Source of the DNA: Deltaproteobacteria bacterium HGW-Deltaproteobacteria-18
GTDB lineage: Bacteria; Desulfobacterota; Desulfovibrionia; Desulfovibrionales; Desulfomicrobiaceae
Direction: 5' to 3'
Assembly (NCBI GenBank): GCA_002841885.1
Contig: PHBE01000007.1
Location: 302,099-366,098, forward strand
DNA: 64,000 nucleotides
The position numbers and the translations under genes are program-made. The notes beneath the pieces are model-generated. The model saw only the letters and a program-made list of their open reading frames with translations. It was not told the DNA's origin and made no database searches. Shown in pieces: positions 18,187-27,474 of the stretch; the stretch's first letter is position 1, and each line of letters starts with the position of its first letter.

Positions 18187-20033
18187 TCCAGGCTCAGATT
18201 GTAGAGAGCCCCTTCACGCGGGATGCCTTTTTCATTCCAGTTCATCATGGTATAGTACATGTGGAGCATGTTCTGGAATTCCTTCGGATCGATGGTCGTG
18301 CCCTTGAGAGGGCCATCCGGGAGAGGTTCGTACATGCGGCGGAACAATGTGTCGTCCTTGCTGTCCATGCCTTCCCGTGTGTTGAACATGCGGGCCAGGA
18401 CCATGGAGCGTTCCGCGACGAGCATGAGCTCGTGCATGCTGGTCGACCAGCCCGTCACCGCTTCAATGACTTCGCACAGCTTGGCGTAGCTCAGGGCGAA
18501 GAGGGGCGCGACCACGAAGTTGCAGATGCCGAGCGTGTTGTTCATGGCCCAGGTCTTTTCACCCGCGATGAAGTAGCGCACCTTGTCTGGGCCGTTGTCC
18601 AGAGCCTTGGGGGCCACGATGATGCCAAGCGGGTTGACGAGCTTCACGCCCTCGCCCTGGAAAGGAACTTCATGCGGGGCCTCGATATGGTCCGCACCAG
18701 TGGGGGATAGCGCAAAGCCCAGGCCGACGCCGGTCTTGCCGCGCGGGTCATGAAAGGCCGGTTCCTGGCCCTTGACGTGGAAGGCGTATTCCTCGGAGTC
18801 CTTGCCGATGCTCTCGGCCGCGCGCTTGACGCCATCGGCGAGGACATCGCCAATTCCTTCACGACGAGCGATCTTGTCCAAAAGTTCAAGCATACCCGCG
18901 CCGTCTCCAAACGTGATCAGTCGTCCGCCCATGTCCTGAGGGGTGAGGATGCCCTTTTCGGCGAGCTCCATGGCAAAGGCCACTGCCGCGCCTGCTCCGA
19001 CGGTATCGATGCCCATGGCGTTGCAGATCTCGTGACCGCGACACACGGCGTCCAGATCACCAACACCGCACATGGAACCAAGGGCGGCCAGGGTTTCGTA
19101 TTCGGGTCCGCCGTAGCGCTTTTCGGCGATATTGTTGACCTTGCGCTTGCAGGCCACGGTGCATTTGTAGCAGGTGTGGTTGCCGTCAAAGACCTTCTCG
19201 TAGCCTTCCCAACCGAGCTTGGCCGCGTCTTCGAACTGGCAGTCCTTCCAGTTGCGCGTAGGCAGGATGCCGGAGTTCTGCTGGGCCATCATGTGCTGCA
19301 CCGTGCCGAACTTGCGCATGCCGACGTTTGGCATGTGCTCGCCGATGCGCTTGCGGTGGAACAGATTGAGTTCCTTGAAGGCCTCGGGGTTGGCGAGTTC
19401 GATGCTGCCTTCCTCGCCGCGCACGATGACGGCTTTCAAATTCTTGGAGCCCATGACCGCGCCCATGCCGCTGCGGCCGTTGGCGTGGGCCAGTTCGTTG
19501 ATGATGCAGGCCAGGCGGCTCATCTTCTCGCCGGCGGGGCCGATGGAGGCGATGCGGATCTTTTTGTCGCCCAGTTCTTCACGGACGGCGTCCAGGAAAG
19601 GTGCGTTCTCCATGCCCCAAAGCGGACCTGCGGGGCGCAGTTCGACCTGGCCCTTGTTGATCCAAAGATAGACGGGCTTGGGGGATTTACCCTTGAAGAC
19701 AACAGCGTCGAAGCCTGCGTGCTTCATCTCCGGGCCGAAATATCCGGCGGCTTCGGATTCGCCAAAGCCGCCCGTCAGGGGACTCATGGCCGCCACCGTG
19801 TAGCGGTTGAAGCCCGACATGCCGCAGCCACAGAGCACCGAGGCCGCAAAAATCAGAACGTTTTCCGGACCGAGGGGATCGGTCTTCGTCGGAATGAACT
19901 TGTGCATGTACCAGCTGGCCAGGGAACCGCCGCCCCAGTAGGTGCGGTACCAGCTTTCGTCGTGTTCATCCACGGACCACGTGCCCGCAGTCAGGTCAAC
20001 CACCAAGATTTTTCCGTTATAACCATACGGCAT
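18174..20033 (-). CDS. aor: Tungsten-containing aldehyde:ferredoxin oxidoreductase (AOR family)
   Basis: 619 residues, the normal AOR length. It starts YGYNGKILVVDLTAGTWSVDEHDESWYRTYWGGGSLASW, the AOR domain 1 opening. The pterin-binding GRSGMGAVMGSKNLKAV motif is near residue 190. Cysteines for the [4Fe-4S] cluster are in CYKCTVACK and further on in the GSMCGVGDLDAVC region. These enzymes oxidise an aldehyde to the acid with two ferredoxins as acceptor. In this operon the aldehyde may be sulfolactaldehyde made by the dehydrogenase three genes ahead of the carrier genes, giving sulfolactate and reduced ferredoxin; this is inference. Glyceraldehyde or acetaldehyde are alternatives. Confidence 0.92.
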   Translation of the reverse strand: MPYGYNGKILVVDLTAGTWSVDEHDESWYRTYWGGGSLASWYMHKFIPTKTDPLGPENVLIFAASVLCGCGMSGFNRYTVAAMSPLTGGFGESEAAGYFGPEMKHAGFDAVVFKGKSPKPVYLWINKGQVELRPAGPLWGMENAPFLDAVREELGDKKIRIASIGPAGEKMSRLACIINELAHANGRSGMGAVMGSKNLKAVIVRGEEGSIELANPEAFKELNLFHRKRIGEHMPNVGMRKFGTVQHMMAQQNSGILPTRNWKDCQFEDAAKLGWEGYEKVFDGNHTCYKCTVACKRKVNNIAEKRYGGPEYETLAALGSMCGVGDLDAVCRGHEICNAMGIDTVGAGAAVAFAMELAEKGILTPQDMGGRLITFGDGAGMLELLDKIARREGIGDVLADGVKRAAESIGKDSEEYAFHVKGQEPAFHDPRGKTGVGLGFALSPTGADHIEAPHEVPFQGEGVKLVNPLGIIVAPKALDNGPDKVRYFIAGEKTWAMNNTLGICNFVVAPLFALSYAKLCEVIEAVTGWSTSMHELMLVAERSMVLARMFNTREGMDSKDDTLFRRMYEPLPDGPLKGTTIDPKEFQNMLHMYYTMMNWNEKGIPREGALYNLSLEWLN

Positions 20034-20102
20034 TTTCGCTCTCCTTGGAATTTTATGTAGTCAATTTCCGACGACGGAATGCCCGTCGCCGGAAGTATCT
20101 GT

Positions 20103-21407
20103 TTATTGTCCCATACCCAGTGTGTACGGCAGCCAGGTGGATATTTCAGGGAAGAATGTCAGGATCAGGATACAGACCAGAAGCGCGGCGAGGAAGGGGA
20201 GCACGCCGACAGAGATGCGCTCCACCGAGATGTTCGCCAATCGCGACGCCACGAACAGGTTGACCCCCAGAGGCGGCGTGAGCAGGGCCATTTCGTTGGT
20301 CACCACCAGGATGATGCCGAAGTGGATGGGATCGATGCCGACTACGTGCAGCATGGGCATGAGGACCGGCACCAGGATGATGATGGTGGAAAGGGTCTCC
20401 ATGAACATGCCGAGGATGATCAGTACGCCGATGATGAGCAGCAGCACGATCTTGGGGTCCTGGGATATGCTCATGACGGCCGTGGCCAGACGCTGGGGGG
20501 CTTCCTCGAAGGTCAGGATCTTGCCGAACAGGGTCGACGTGCCGACGATGAGCAGCACGGCTCCGCAGAGCAGTGCGCCTTCCAGCAAGGCCTTGTAAAT
20601 ATGTACGGGCCGCAGGGCGCGATTGATGACGATGCCGACGAAGAGGGCGTAGGCGATGGCCAGGACGGCCGCTTCGACGGGGGTGCACAGCCCTGAATAG
20701 ATGGACCCCAGGATGACGAAGGGGGTCAGCAGGGAGAAAAAGCTTTTCCAGAGAGTCTTCAGAAAATTGATCAGGTTGAACGGCGGGGTGTTTTCGTCGC
20801 CGCGAAACCCTTTCCTTCTCGCCACGGTCCAGGCCGTGAGGCACATGACCAGACCAACCATGAAACCGGGGATGAAGCCGGCGGTGAACATGGCCGTGAC
20901 GGATACGTTGCCCAGGATGGAATAGATGATCATGGGGTTGCTCGGCGGGATGAGCAGCCCGATTGTGCCGCCGGAAGAAGACACGGACGCCGCGTAATCC
21001 TTGCTGTAACCGCTGCGGACCATGGCCGGGATCAGGATGGTCCCTACAGCGGCCACGGTGCCCGGGCCCGAGCCCGAGATGGCCGCAAAGAAGGTGCAGG
21101 CCAGAATGGTGGTGATTCCCAGGCCGCCGTGCATGCGGCCGACAAGCTGCTTGACCACTTCCACTATCTGGTTCGTGATGTTGCCGTACTCCATGAGGGT
21201 GCCGGCGATAACGAAGCAGGGGATGGCCAGGAGCGGAAAGATGTTCAGTCCGTCGAAAATCGAGTTATGGATGACGGACATGGGGAGGTATCCGCCAAAG
21301 GTCAGGGCGACGACGGCCGAGATGGCCAGACTCATGAAGACCGGCATACCGAGCAGGAAGAATACGCCCAGGGTGATCAGGACCATTTGTAAGACGGAGA
21401 GTTCCAT
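20103..21407 (-). CDS. dctM: TRAP transporter large permease, DctM
   Basis: 434 residues with about 12 membrane segments. GSGPGTVAAVGTILIPAMVRSGY, IGLLIPPSNPMIIYSI, and TPPLGVNLFVASRLANIS are DctM signatures. It is the sodium-coupled transport channel of the TRAP system and begins at the last base of the dctQ stop. 69 bp separate it from the AOR gene, with no visible terminator, so the whole block from 23998 to 15856 is probably one transcript. Cargo is presumably the sulfonate metabolised by the operon, such as DHPS or sulfolactate. Confidence 0.92.
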   Translation of the reverse strand: MELSVLQMVLITLGVFFLLGMPVFMSLAISAVVALTFGGYLPMSVIHNSIFDGLNIFPLLAIPCFVIAGTLMEYGNITNQIVEVVKQLVGRMHGGLGITTILACTFFAAISGSGPGTVAAVGTILIPAMVRSGYSKDYAASVSSSGGTIGLLIPPSNPMIIYSILGNVSVTAMFTAGFIPGFMVGLVMCLTAWTVARRKGFRGDENTPPFNLINFLKTLWKSFFSLLTPFVILGSIYSGLCTPVEAAVLAIAYALFVGIVINRALRPVHIYKALLEGALLCGAVLLIVGTSTLFGKILTFEEAPQRLATAVMSISQDPKIVLLLIIGVLIILGMFMETLSTIIILVPVLMPMLHVVGIDPIHFGIILVVTNEMALLTPPLGVNLFVASRLANISVERISVGVLPFLAALLVCILILTFFPEISTWLPYTLGMGQ

Positions 21408-21937
21408 TATTTTTCCCCCTTTTCAAATTCTTCCTGCACAAGTTCGAGCAGGGTCCCGCTTCTGAACCTGATGACGTAGTTTTCCACTATTCGCCAACTC
21501 ATGAGCACGAAGCCGAACGGGATGATCATTTCGACATAGCCTCTGACAATTTTCAGGGTGGGCGAAAGCTCCGGGAATTCCAACCCGCTGCTGACGACCT
21601 GCCAGCTTGTCCAGGCGATGTAGAAGTTGAAGATTATCCAGATGGTGTCGGTGAGCATCCGGAAGCCCAGCCGGTATTTCGGCGGCATGAGCAGATACTG
21701 GGCGGTGATGCGGACATGTGAGCCGTGCTTGGCCACGAGGGCCGCCGCGGAAAATACGGCCCACAGAAAGGCAAAGCGGCTGAGCTCCTCCGTCCATGGT
21801 AGGCCGTGCCCGCCTAACCAGCGGGCTCCGACCTGAAGCATGAGGCAGGCAACCATGACGCCGACGCACACCACGCTCAGGATTTCCTCGAAATTATCGT
21901 ACAGCTTGCGAATGATAGACGTCGCCTGAATCGACAT
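21407..21937 (-). CDS. dctQ: TRAP transporter small permease, DctQ
   Basis: 176 residues with four membrane segments; LPWTEELSRFAFLWAVFSAAALVAKHGSHVRI is the conserved DctQ segment. It pairs with DctM in the inner membrane and docks the periplasmic binding protein. It lies between dctP (27 bp upstream) and dctM (1-bp overlap), so expression is tightly linked. The length is typical. Nothing in the sequence gives the cargo. Confidence 0.9.
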   Translation of the reverse strand: MSIQATSIIRKLYDNFEEILSVVCVGVMVACLMLQVGARWLGGHGLPWTEELSRFAFLWAVFSAAALVAKHGSHVRITAQYLLMPPKYRLGFRMLTDTIWIIFNFYIAWTSWQVVSSGLEFPELSPTLKIVRGYVEMIIPFGFVLMSWRIVENYVIRFRSGTLLELVQEEFEKGEK

Positions 21938-21964
21938 GATTGCCAGCCTCCTGCAGTGTTTCGT

Positions 21965-22960
21965 TTATTTCATGAGGGAGAGGGCTTCATCGATCATGGC
22001 CTTGCCACCGACCTGCTCCTCGAACTGGGGCCATACGGTGCGGGCTTTTTCCTGCCATAAGGGCTCATCCGTCAGCTCCGTGACCACCATGCCCTTGTCG
22101 ATGCACTGCTGCTTGGCCACGGCATCCTGTTCTGCGGCCCATTTCCATTCGTACTGTGCGGCTTCCTTGGCGGCCTTGTTCACGAGAGCCTTGGTGTCGG
22201 CGTCAAGCTTGGCGTACCAGGATTCGCTGACCAGCATGGGGCCAACCCACAGCATGTAGTGCAGTTCGGTGATGTGTTTCTGGACTTCCCAGAACTTCTG
22301 GTCGCGGTTGACGGTGTGCGGGTTTTCCTGGCCATCGATGACACCCTGCTGCAGGGCGTTGAAGGTTTCGGACCAGGCCAGGGGGTGGGGTTCGACGCCC
22401 CAGGACTTGAAGGCTTCAAGCTGCACGGCAACGGGGGGGACGCGGATCTTGAGGCCCTGCAGGTCGTCGATTTTGGCGATAGGCTTTTCGGAGTTGGTTA
22501 TGTGACGGTAGCCGCCGATCAGCCAGGACAGGGGCCGGGTGCCGCTCTGTTCAACGACCTTGTCGGCGACCTTGGCGGCGAAGTCGTCATGTCCCAGCAG
22601 CGTGTAGGCCGAGTCGATCTTGGGAAACATGTAGGGCAGGTAGAAGATGTTGGCCTGGGAGGCGAAGGGGGTCAGGTTGCCCACGGCCAGAACGGCCAAG
22701 TGGATTTCCTGGCTGCGCAGCTGGCGGACATTGGACTGCTCATCGCCCATGGAGCCGCCGAAGAAGGTCTGGACCGTGATCTGTCCTCCAGATTCCTTTT
22801 CAACAATCTCCTTGAACTTGTTGATCGCCGTGGTGTGCAGGCTGCCTTCGGGGTTGGCCGTGGCAGCCCTGATGGTCATTTTTTTGTAATCGGCGGCGGA
22901 AGCCGTCGTTACGCTGAACAGAAAAACAAGGGCCGTGATGGCGTACAGAACTCGTCTCAT
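21965..22960 (-). CDS. dctP: TRAP transporter periplasmic binding protein, DctP
   Basis: 331 residues from the ATG at 22960, chosen for its GAGGAG site and because a Sec signal peptide (RRVLYAITALVFLFSVTTASA) then sits at the very N-terminus; a longer frame from 23026 would bury it. The body has the TRAP pattern: TTAINKFKEIVEKESGGQITVQTF, DLQGLKIRVPP with the carboxylate-binding Arg, and SETFNALQQGVIDGQENP. The Arg that pairs with a substrate acid group could equally hold a sulfonate. It is the first carrier gene after the dehydrogenase, with a 177-bp gap that contains a weak hairpin near 22999-23021. Confidence 0.92.
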   Translation of the reverse strand: MRRVLYAITALVFLFSVTTASAADYKKMTIRAATANPEGSLHTTAINKFKEIVEKESGGQITVQTFFGGSMGDEQSNVRQLRSQEIHLAVLAVGNLTPFASQANIFYLPYMFPKIDSAYTLLGHDDFAAKVADKVVEQSGTRPLSWLIGGYRHITNSEKPIAKIDDLQGLKIRVPPVAVQLEAFKSWGVEPHPLAWSETFNALQQGVIDGQENPHTVNRDQKFWEVQKHITELHYMLWVGPMLVSESWYAKLDADTKALVNKAAKEAAQYEWKWAAEQDAVAKQQCIDKGMVVTELTDEPLWQEKARTVWPQFEEQVGGKAMIDEALSLMK

Positions 22961-23137
22961 GCGGTCTCTCCTCTGATCTTTGGCTAGGTTATATCTCCGC
23001 CTGCACGGGAAATCCATGCAGGGCATTCACCGAATCTGAAGGATAGGGGTAGCGGATTTGTCCGTTTTCCCCGGGACTCATAGCAAGGCGTTTCTCACCG
23101 CGTTATCGCGAAAACCTTCGAACTTGAGAAAGAACGG

Positions 23138-23998
23138 TTATTTGCCGACGACTTTGGCGACCGCGTTGCAGTCTTCCTTGCCGTAGCCTTCGCTGCTGGC
23201 GTTTTTGTAGTAGACCAGGGCGGCTTCCATGGCCTTGAGATCAAGATCCCAGGCGCGGGCCATCTCCAGCCCCAGACGTACGTCCTTCAGCGCTAGGTCC
23301 AGCCCGAAGCGCGGGTTGTAATCATCGGCCGCGATCCACGGACCGCGTACATCCATCTGGAAGCTACGGGCACCGGTGTCGGCCAAAAGTTCGAGCAGCA
23401 GGGTCCTGTCCAAGCCGGCCTTGTCGCCGACCTTGATGCCTTCGGCGAGCACAGCGAGGTTGGTCATCCCGATCATGTTGGAGATGAGCTTGACGGCGCA
23501 GGACGCGTCGACTGTGCCTACATAGAATGGGATGCCGATGATTTTGAACAAATCTTCGTTGGCGTCATACTGGGCCTTGTCGCCACCGATGAACATGGGC
23601 TCTTCGGCCTTTTCCGCATGGGCCGGGGTCTTGCCCAGGGTGCACTGCAGGTAGCCCAATCCCGCTTTATCAGCAGCGGTCCGCATCTCGTTGGACGAAC
23701 CCGGATCGATGGTAGAGAGTTCAATATGCAGCGCGCCTTTGCGCATCTGGGCATACAGTCCTGTTTCACCCAGGACGACGCCCTTGATATGCTGCGGCAG
23801 AGGCAGGCTGGTGAAGACGATGTCGCAGGAGGCCACGTCCGCCACGGTAGCGGCGGCCTTGCCGGTGGTGCCGACGGCGAGGGTGCGTTTTACGGCTTCT
23901 TCGCTCAGGTCGAACACGAGCACATCCTTTCCGGCGCGAATCAGGTTGCGGGCCAGGGGGCCTCCCATCAGTCCTACTCCGATGAATCCGATCTGCAT
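23138..23998 (-). CDS. 3-hydroxyisobutyrate dehydrogenase-family enzyme, sulfolactaldehyde reductase (YihU)-like
   Basis: 286 residues from the ATG at 23998, which has GGAGG five bases upstream; an earlier ATG at 24022 lacks it. Rossmann motif GFIGVGLMGGPLARNL binds NAD(P), and the catalytic Lys is K170 with N174 (KLISN). Where most family members have a Ser-Gly-Gly substrate loop, this one has LGKTPAHA (K123-T124-P125), close to the GRTSANA loop that binds the sulfonate in E. coli YihU. I therefore favour interconversion of DHPS and sulfolactaldehyde, here probably in the oxidative direction. It heads the eight-gene operon and has its own sigma-54-type promoter. 3-Hydroxyisobutyrate or tartronate semialdehyde activity remains possible. 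Confidence 0.7.
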   Translation of the reverse strand: MQIGFIGVGLMGGPLARNLIRAGKDVLVFDLSEEAVKRTLAVGTTGKAAATVADVASCDIVFTSLPLPQHIKGVVLGETGLYAQMRKGALHIELSTIDPGSSNEMRTAADKAGLGYLQCTLGKTPAHAEKAEEPMFIGGDKAQYDANEDLFKIIGIPFYVGTVDASCAVKLISNMIGMTNLAVLAEGIKVGDKAGLDRTLLLELLADTGARSFQMDVRGPWIAADDYNPRFGLDLALKDVRLGLEMARAWDLDLKAMEAALVYYKNASSEGYGKEDCNAVAKVVGK

Positions 23999-24092
23999 GT
24001 CTGCCTCCGTTGAAGTTGTCATGTAATTATTCTGGAAAATTAACGAGTTCGAAAAAGATGATTCCTGTAGTTACCATCTTGCGGGACCCTGA

Positions 24093-24107
24093 GCAAAGAG
24101 CGTTCCA
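24093..24107 (-). promoter_or_regulatory. Sigma-54 (-24/-12) promoter of the dehydrogenase-TRAP-AOR-LarA operon
   Basis: The minus strand reads TGGAACGCTCTTTGC, one mismatch from TGGCAC-N5-TTGC with exact spacing. Transcription would begin near 24081, about 80 nt before the start codon at 23998. It is 13/15 identical to the suyA promoter at 14034-14048. Confidence 0.75.
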
Positions 24108-24195
24108 AGGCGTACCCTGGTGAGAGGAAGTCTTTATGTGCTCAGACTACGGGACATTTTTGTCGTTGGAGAGACTCTGTGGCGGGAGTGGTGAT

Positions 24196-24253
24196 TGCCC
24201 GTACTCGGGCACTTTGGTTGTTTTCGGGTACGGGGTGGGCAAATCCGGGCAAA
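24196..24253. promoter_or_regulatory. Cluster of CGGGCA(AA) activator half-sites
   Basis: TGCCCG-TACT-CGGGCA at 24196-24211 is an inverted repeat with the same arms and 4-bp spacer as the site at 14149-14168. Two direct GGGCAAA copies follow at 24237-24243 and 24247-24253, one helical turn apart. They lie 90-150 bp upstream of the -24/-12 promoter. Confidence 0.7.
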
Positions 24254-24319
24254 ATAACTCCTTCACGGGCTCGTTTGCGCGGGTTTTTGCTGTGGCTTGA
24301 AGTGAGCCGGGCTGGAGAG

Positions 24320-24350
24320 GGGCCCTCGCAAGGATGTCTGGCGAGGGCCC
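24320..24350. terminator. GC-rich hairpin downstream of the dctQM fusion gene
   Basis: A perfect 10-bp stem pairs GGGCCCTCGC at 24320-24329 with GCGAGGGCCC at 24341-24350. It is 62 bp past the dctQM stop on the minus strand. No U tract follows, so termination efficiency is uncertain. Confidence 0.5.
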
Positions 24351-24411
24351 GGGAATGTTATGAAGTTATCTTCGATGTATCAATGACGCCTCTTTTTCCG
24401 TATTTTTCTCG

Positions 24412-26280
24412 TTACGGAACAAAAACCATGGGTACGGCTGGAATATAGGTTATGACGAGCAGCGCCAGGATCATCAGGCCCAGCATGGGCAGGATGGCGA
24501 CCCCGAGTTCGGCGATCTTGGTTTTGCCGATGCCGCTGGCCACGAACAGATTGACCCCGACGGGCGGCGTAATGAAGCCGATGGCGAGGTTGACGACCAT
24601 GATGATGCCGAAGTGAACCGGGTCCACTCCCAGTTTTTCAACCACGGGAAGCAGGACCGGCGTGAGGATGACGATAGCCGCGAGAGCTTCCATGAAGGTG
24701 CCGACAAAGAGCAGGAACACATTGATCATCAGCAGCACGACGATTTTGTCGTTGCTGATGCTCAAAATGATGCGGGCCATCTTTTCCGGTACCCCTTCGA
24801 TGGCCATGATGTTGCCGAACAGTGTTGCCAGGGCGATGAGGAAGATGATGGCTGCCGAAGCTGTGCCGGCCTCGACAACGCTATTGAAAACGCTTCTCAG
24901 GTTGAGTTCCCTATAAATCCAGAGCCCTGCGACAAGGCCGTACAGAGCGGCGACCGCGGCTGCTTCCGTCGGGGTCATGATGCCGCCGTAAATGCCGCCG
25001 AGGACGATGACCGGAACAAGCAGGGCCCATTTAGCGTCCCATAAGGCGCGAACGAGCAGGGCCGCGCTTCTTTCCTGGTCAACTCCCTTCCAGCCGCGTT
25101 TCTTGGAATACAGGTAGGTGAAAACCATCAACAGCAGGCCCGTCAGGACGCCCGGGACGATGCCTCCCATAAAGAGTTTGCCGATGGAGGCCTGTGCGGT
25201 GATGCCGTACACGACGAAGGGGTTGCTTGGCGGGATCATGACGCCGATGCAGCCCGCCGAGGCGACGATGCAGCATGCGAAAAGCTTGTCATAGCCGCGT
25301 TCGATCATGGCTGGAATCGTGAGCATGCCGATGGCGGCCACCGTGGCGGGGCCGGAGCCGCTGATGGCGGCGAAGAACATGCTCGCCCCGATACTGGCCA
25401 GGGCGATGCCGCCAGGCAGATTTCCGAGCAGGTAGTCCGCCAGATTCAGCAGGCGCTTGGACAGGCCGCCCGCACCCATGAACACACCCCCGGCGATGAA
25501 GAAGGGAATGGCCATGATGGGCATGCTGTCGATGGCGGTGAAGGGTATCTGTGCGATATAGTTGACCGGCAACGTATCGGCACAGATGATCGTGGCCAGT
25601 GTCGCCAGTCCGAGGCAGATGGCGATGGGTACTCCCAGGAACAGGAATACGATGAAGTAACCGAAAAGAAGCGTGAGGACGTTCACGTTTTCGGCGTAAA
25701 ATATCGGGAAGGCAATGATTACACTGAGGACGCAAGCCAGAACCGTGAGTTTGAGTCCTGAGCTCCGAACCTGGGCGACAAGATCCTGGAGCAGGCGGAG
25801 CACCATCAGTCCGAAGCCAAGGGGCAGGATGATATATGGGATGTAATACGGAATTCGAAGTGCCGGCGTGTACTGCGCGAACTTCAGCTGCATCTCAAGA
25901 TATCCGAAGCTTGTATAAAGAATAACTGCAGATAATGCCAGAAAGGCGATGTCTACCATTATCCAAGTCATGCCTTGCAGTGAAGGAGAGAGCCTGTCGT
26001 AAATAATATCGACTCTTATGTTATTTCTTAGTCTGATAGTTAGTGGAATTGCAGAGTATGTTGACCATATGAATAAAAATCTTGCTGTCTCTTCAGTCCA
26101 TGCTGGCATTATCATGTCAGGGATGAAATGCGTCAGGACATACCTTCCAAGGCACTGATACGATATGAGTAATAAGGACCCAAGTAGGGTAATGATAATA
26201 ATTGGTTTCTCAAGATTCTCATTGAGCAGTTCTAAGATGCTTTTGTTCGGATTCAAGGATGCTTCACCGGTGCTCGACAT
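24412..26280 (-). CDS. TRAP transporter fused small and large permease, DctQM
   Basis: 622 residues. Residues about 25-190 form a DctQ domain (WTEETARFLFIWSTYSAIPLTIRLRNNIRVDI) and the rest a DctM domain (GSGPATVAAIGMLTIPAMIERGYDK, IPPSNPFVVYGI, FITPPVGVNLFVASGIGKT). Such fusions are common in TRAP systems and give about 16 membrane segments. It is the last gene of hpsN-dctP-dctQM and, by context, should import dihydroxypropanesulfonate like HpsKLM of Cupriavidus. It is preceded by a strong intercistronic hairpin that may lower its expression relative to dctP. Confidence 0.92.
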   Translation of the reverse strand: MSSTGEASLNPNKSILELLNENLEKPIIIITLLGSLLLISYQCLGRYVLTHFIPDMIMPAWTEETARFLFIWSTYSAIPLTIRLRNNIRVDIIYDRLSPSLQGMTWIMVDIAFLALSAVILYTSFGYLEMQLKFAQYTPALRIPYYIPYIILPLGFGLMVLRLLQDLVAQVRSSGLKLTVLACVLSVIIAFPIFYAENVNVLTLLFGYFIVFLFLGVPIAICLGLATLATIICADTLPVNYIAQIPFTAIDSMPIMAIPFFIAGGVFMGAGGLSKRLLNLADYLLGNLPGGIALASIGASMFFAAISGSGPATVAAIGMLTIPAMIERGYDKLFACCIVASAGCIGVMIPPSNPFVVYGITAQASIGKLFMGGIVPGVLTGLLLMVFTYLYSKKRGWKGVDQERSAALLVRALWDAKWALLVPVIVLGGIYGGIMTPTEAAAVAALYGLVAGLWIYRELNLRSVFNSVVEAGTASAAIIFLIALATLFGNIMAIEGVPEKMARIILSISNDKIVVLLMINVFLLFVGTFMEALAAIVILTPVLLPVVEKLGVDPVHFGIIMVVNLAIGFITPPVGVNLFVASGIGKTKIAELGVAILPMLGLMILALLVITYIPAVPMVFVP

Positions 26281-26317
26281 GTCAATGCTCCTCAGCTCAC
26301 ATGTTCATTCTTACTTA

Positions 26318-26352
26318 AACGCATGGGGCAGCTGATGCTTGCCCCATGCGTT
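26318..26352 (-). promoter_or_regulatory. Intercistronic 13-bp hairpin between dctP and dctQM
   Basis: AACGCATGGGGCA (26318-26330) pairs perfectly with 26340-26352 around a 9-nt loop. On the minus strand it follows the dctP stop by 16 bp and precedes dctQM. There is no U tract. Such hairpins often protect the binding-protein mRNA from 3' decay or partly stop transcription, giving excess binding protein over permease. Confidence 0.65.
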
Positions 26353-26368
26353 GTATTCTGGTTGCGCT

Positions 26369-27388
<1,020 letters not shown>

Positions 27389-27418
27389 TCAAAGCTCCCT
27401 CCCCTGTTCTGCAGGGGA

Positions 27419-27436
27419 TTCTGTTCGAGAACAGAA
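27419..27436. promoter_or_regulatory. 18-bp perfect inverted repeat between hpsN and dctP
   Basis: TTCTGTTC-GA-GAACAGAA forms a symmetric dyad in the 86-bp gap, and next to it (27401-27417) CCCCTG and CAGGGG can pair. It may be an RNA processing hairpin or a protein site. Confidence 0.45.
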
Positions 27437-27474
27437 GATTAGATGTTTCGGAACGGATATAGCACTGTGCCTCA

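Noticed and set aside
24206..24220. Plus-strand sigma-54-like box GGGCAC-N5-TTGT
   Set aside because: It is formed by the activator half-site repeats and has no plus-strand gene downstream. The minus-strand box at 24093 fits better and is followed by the dehydrogenase gene.
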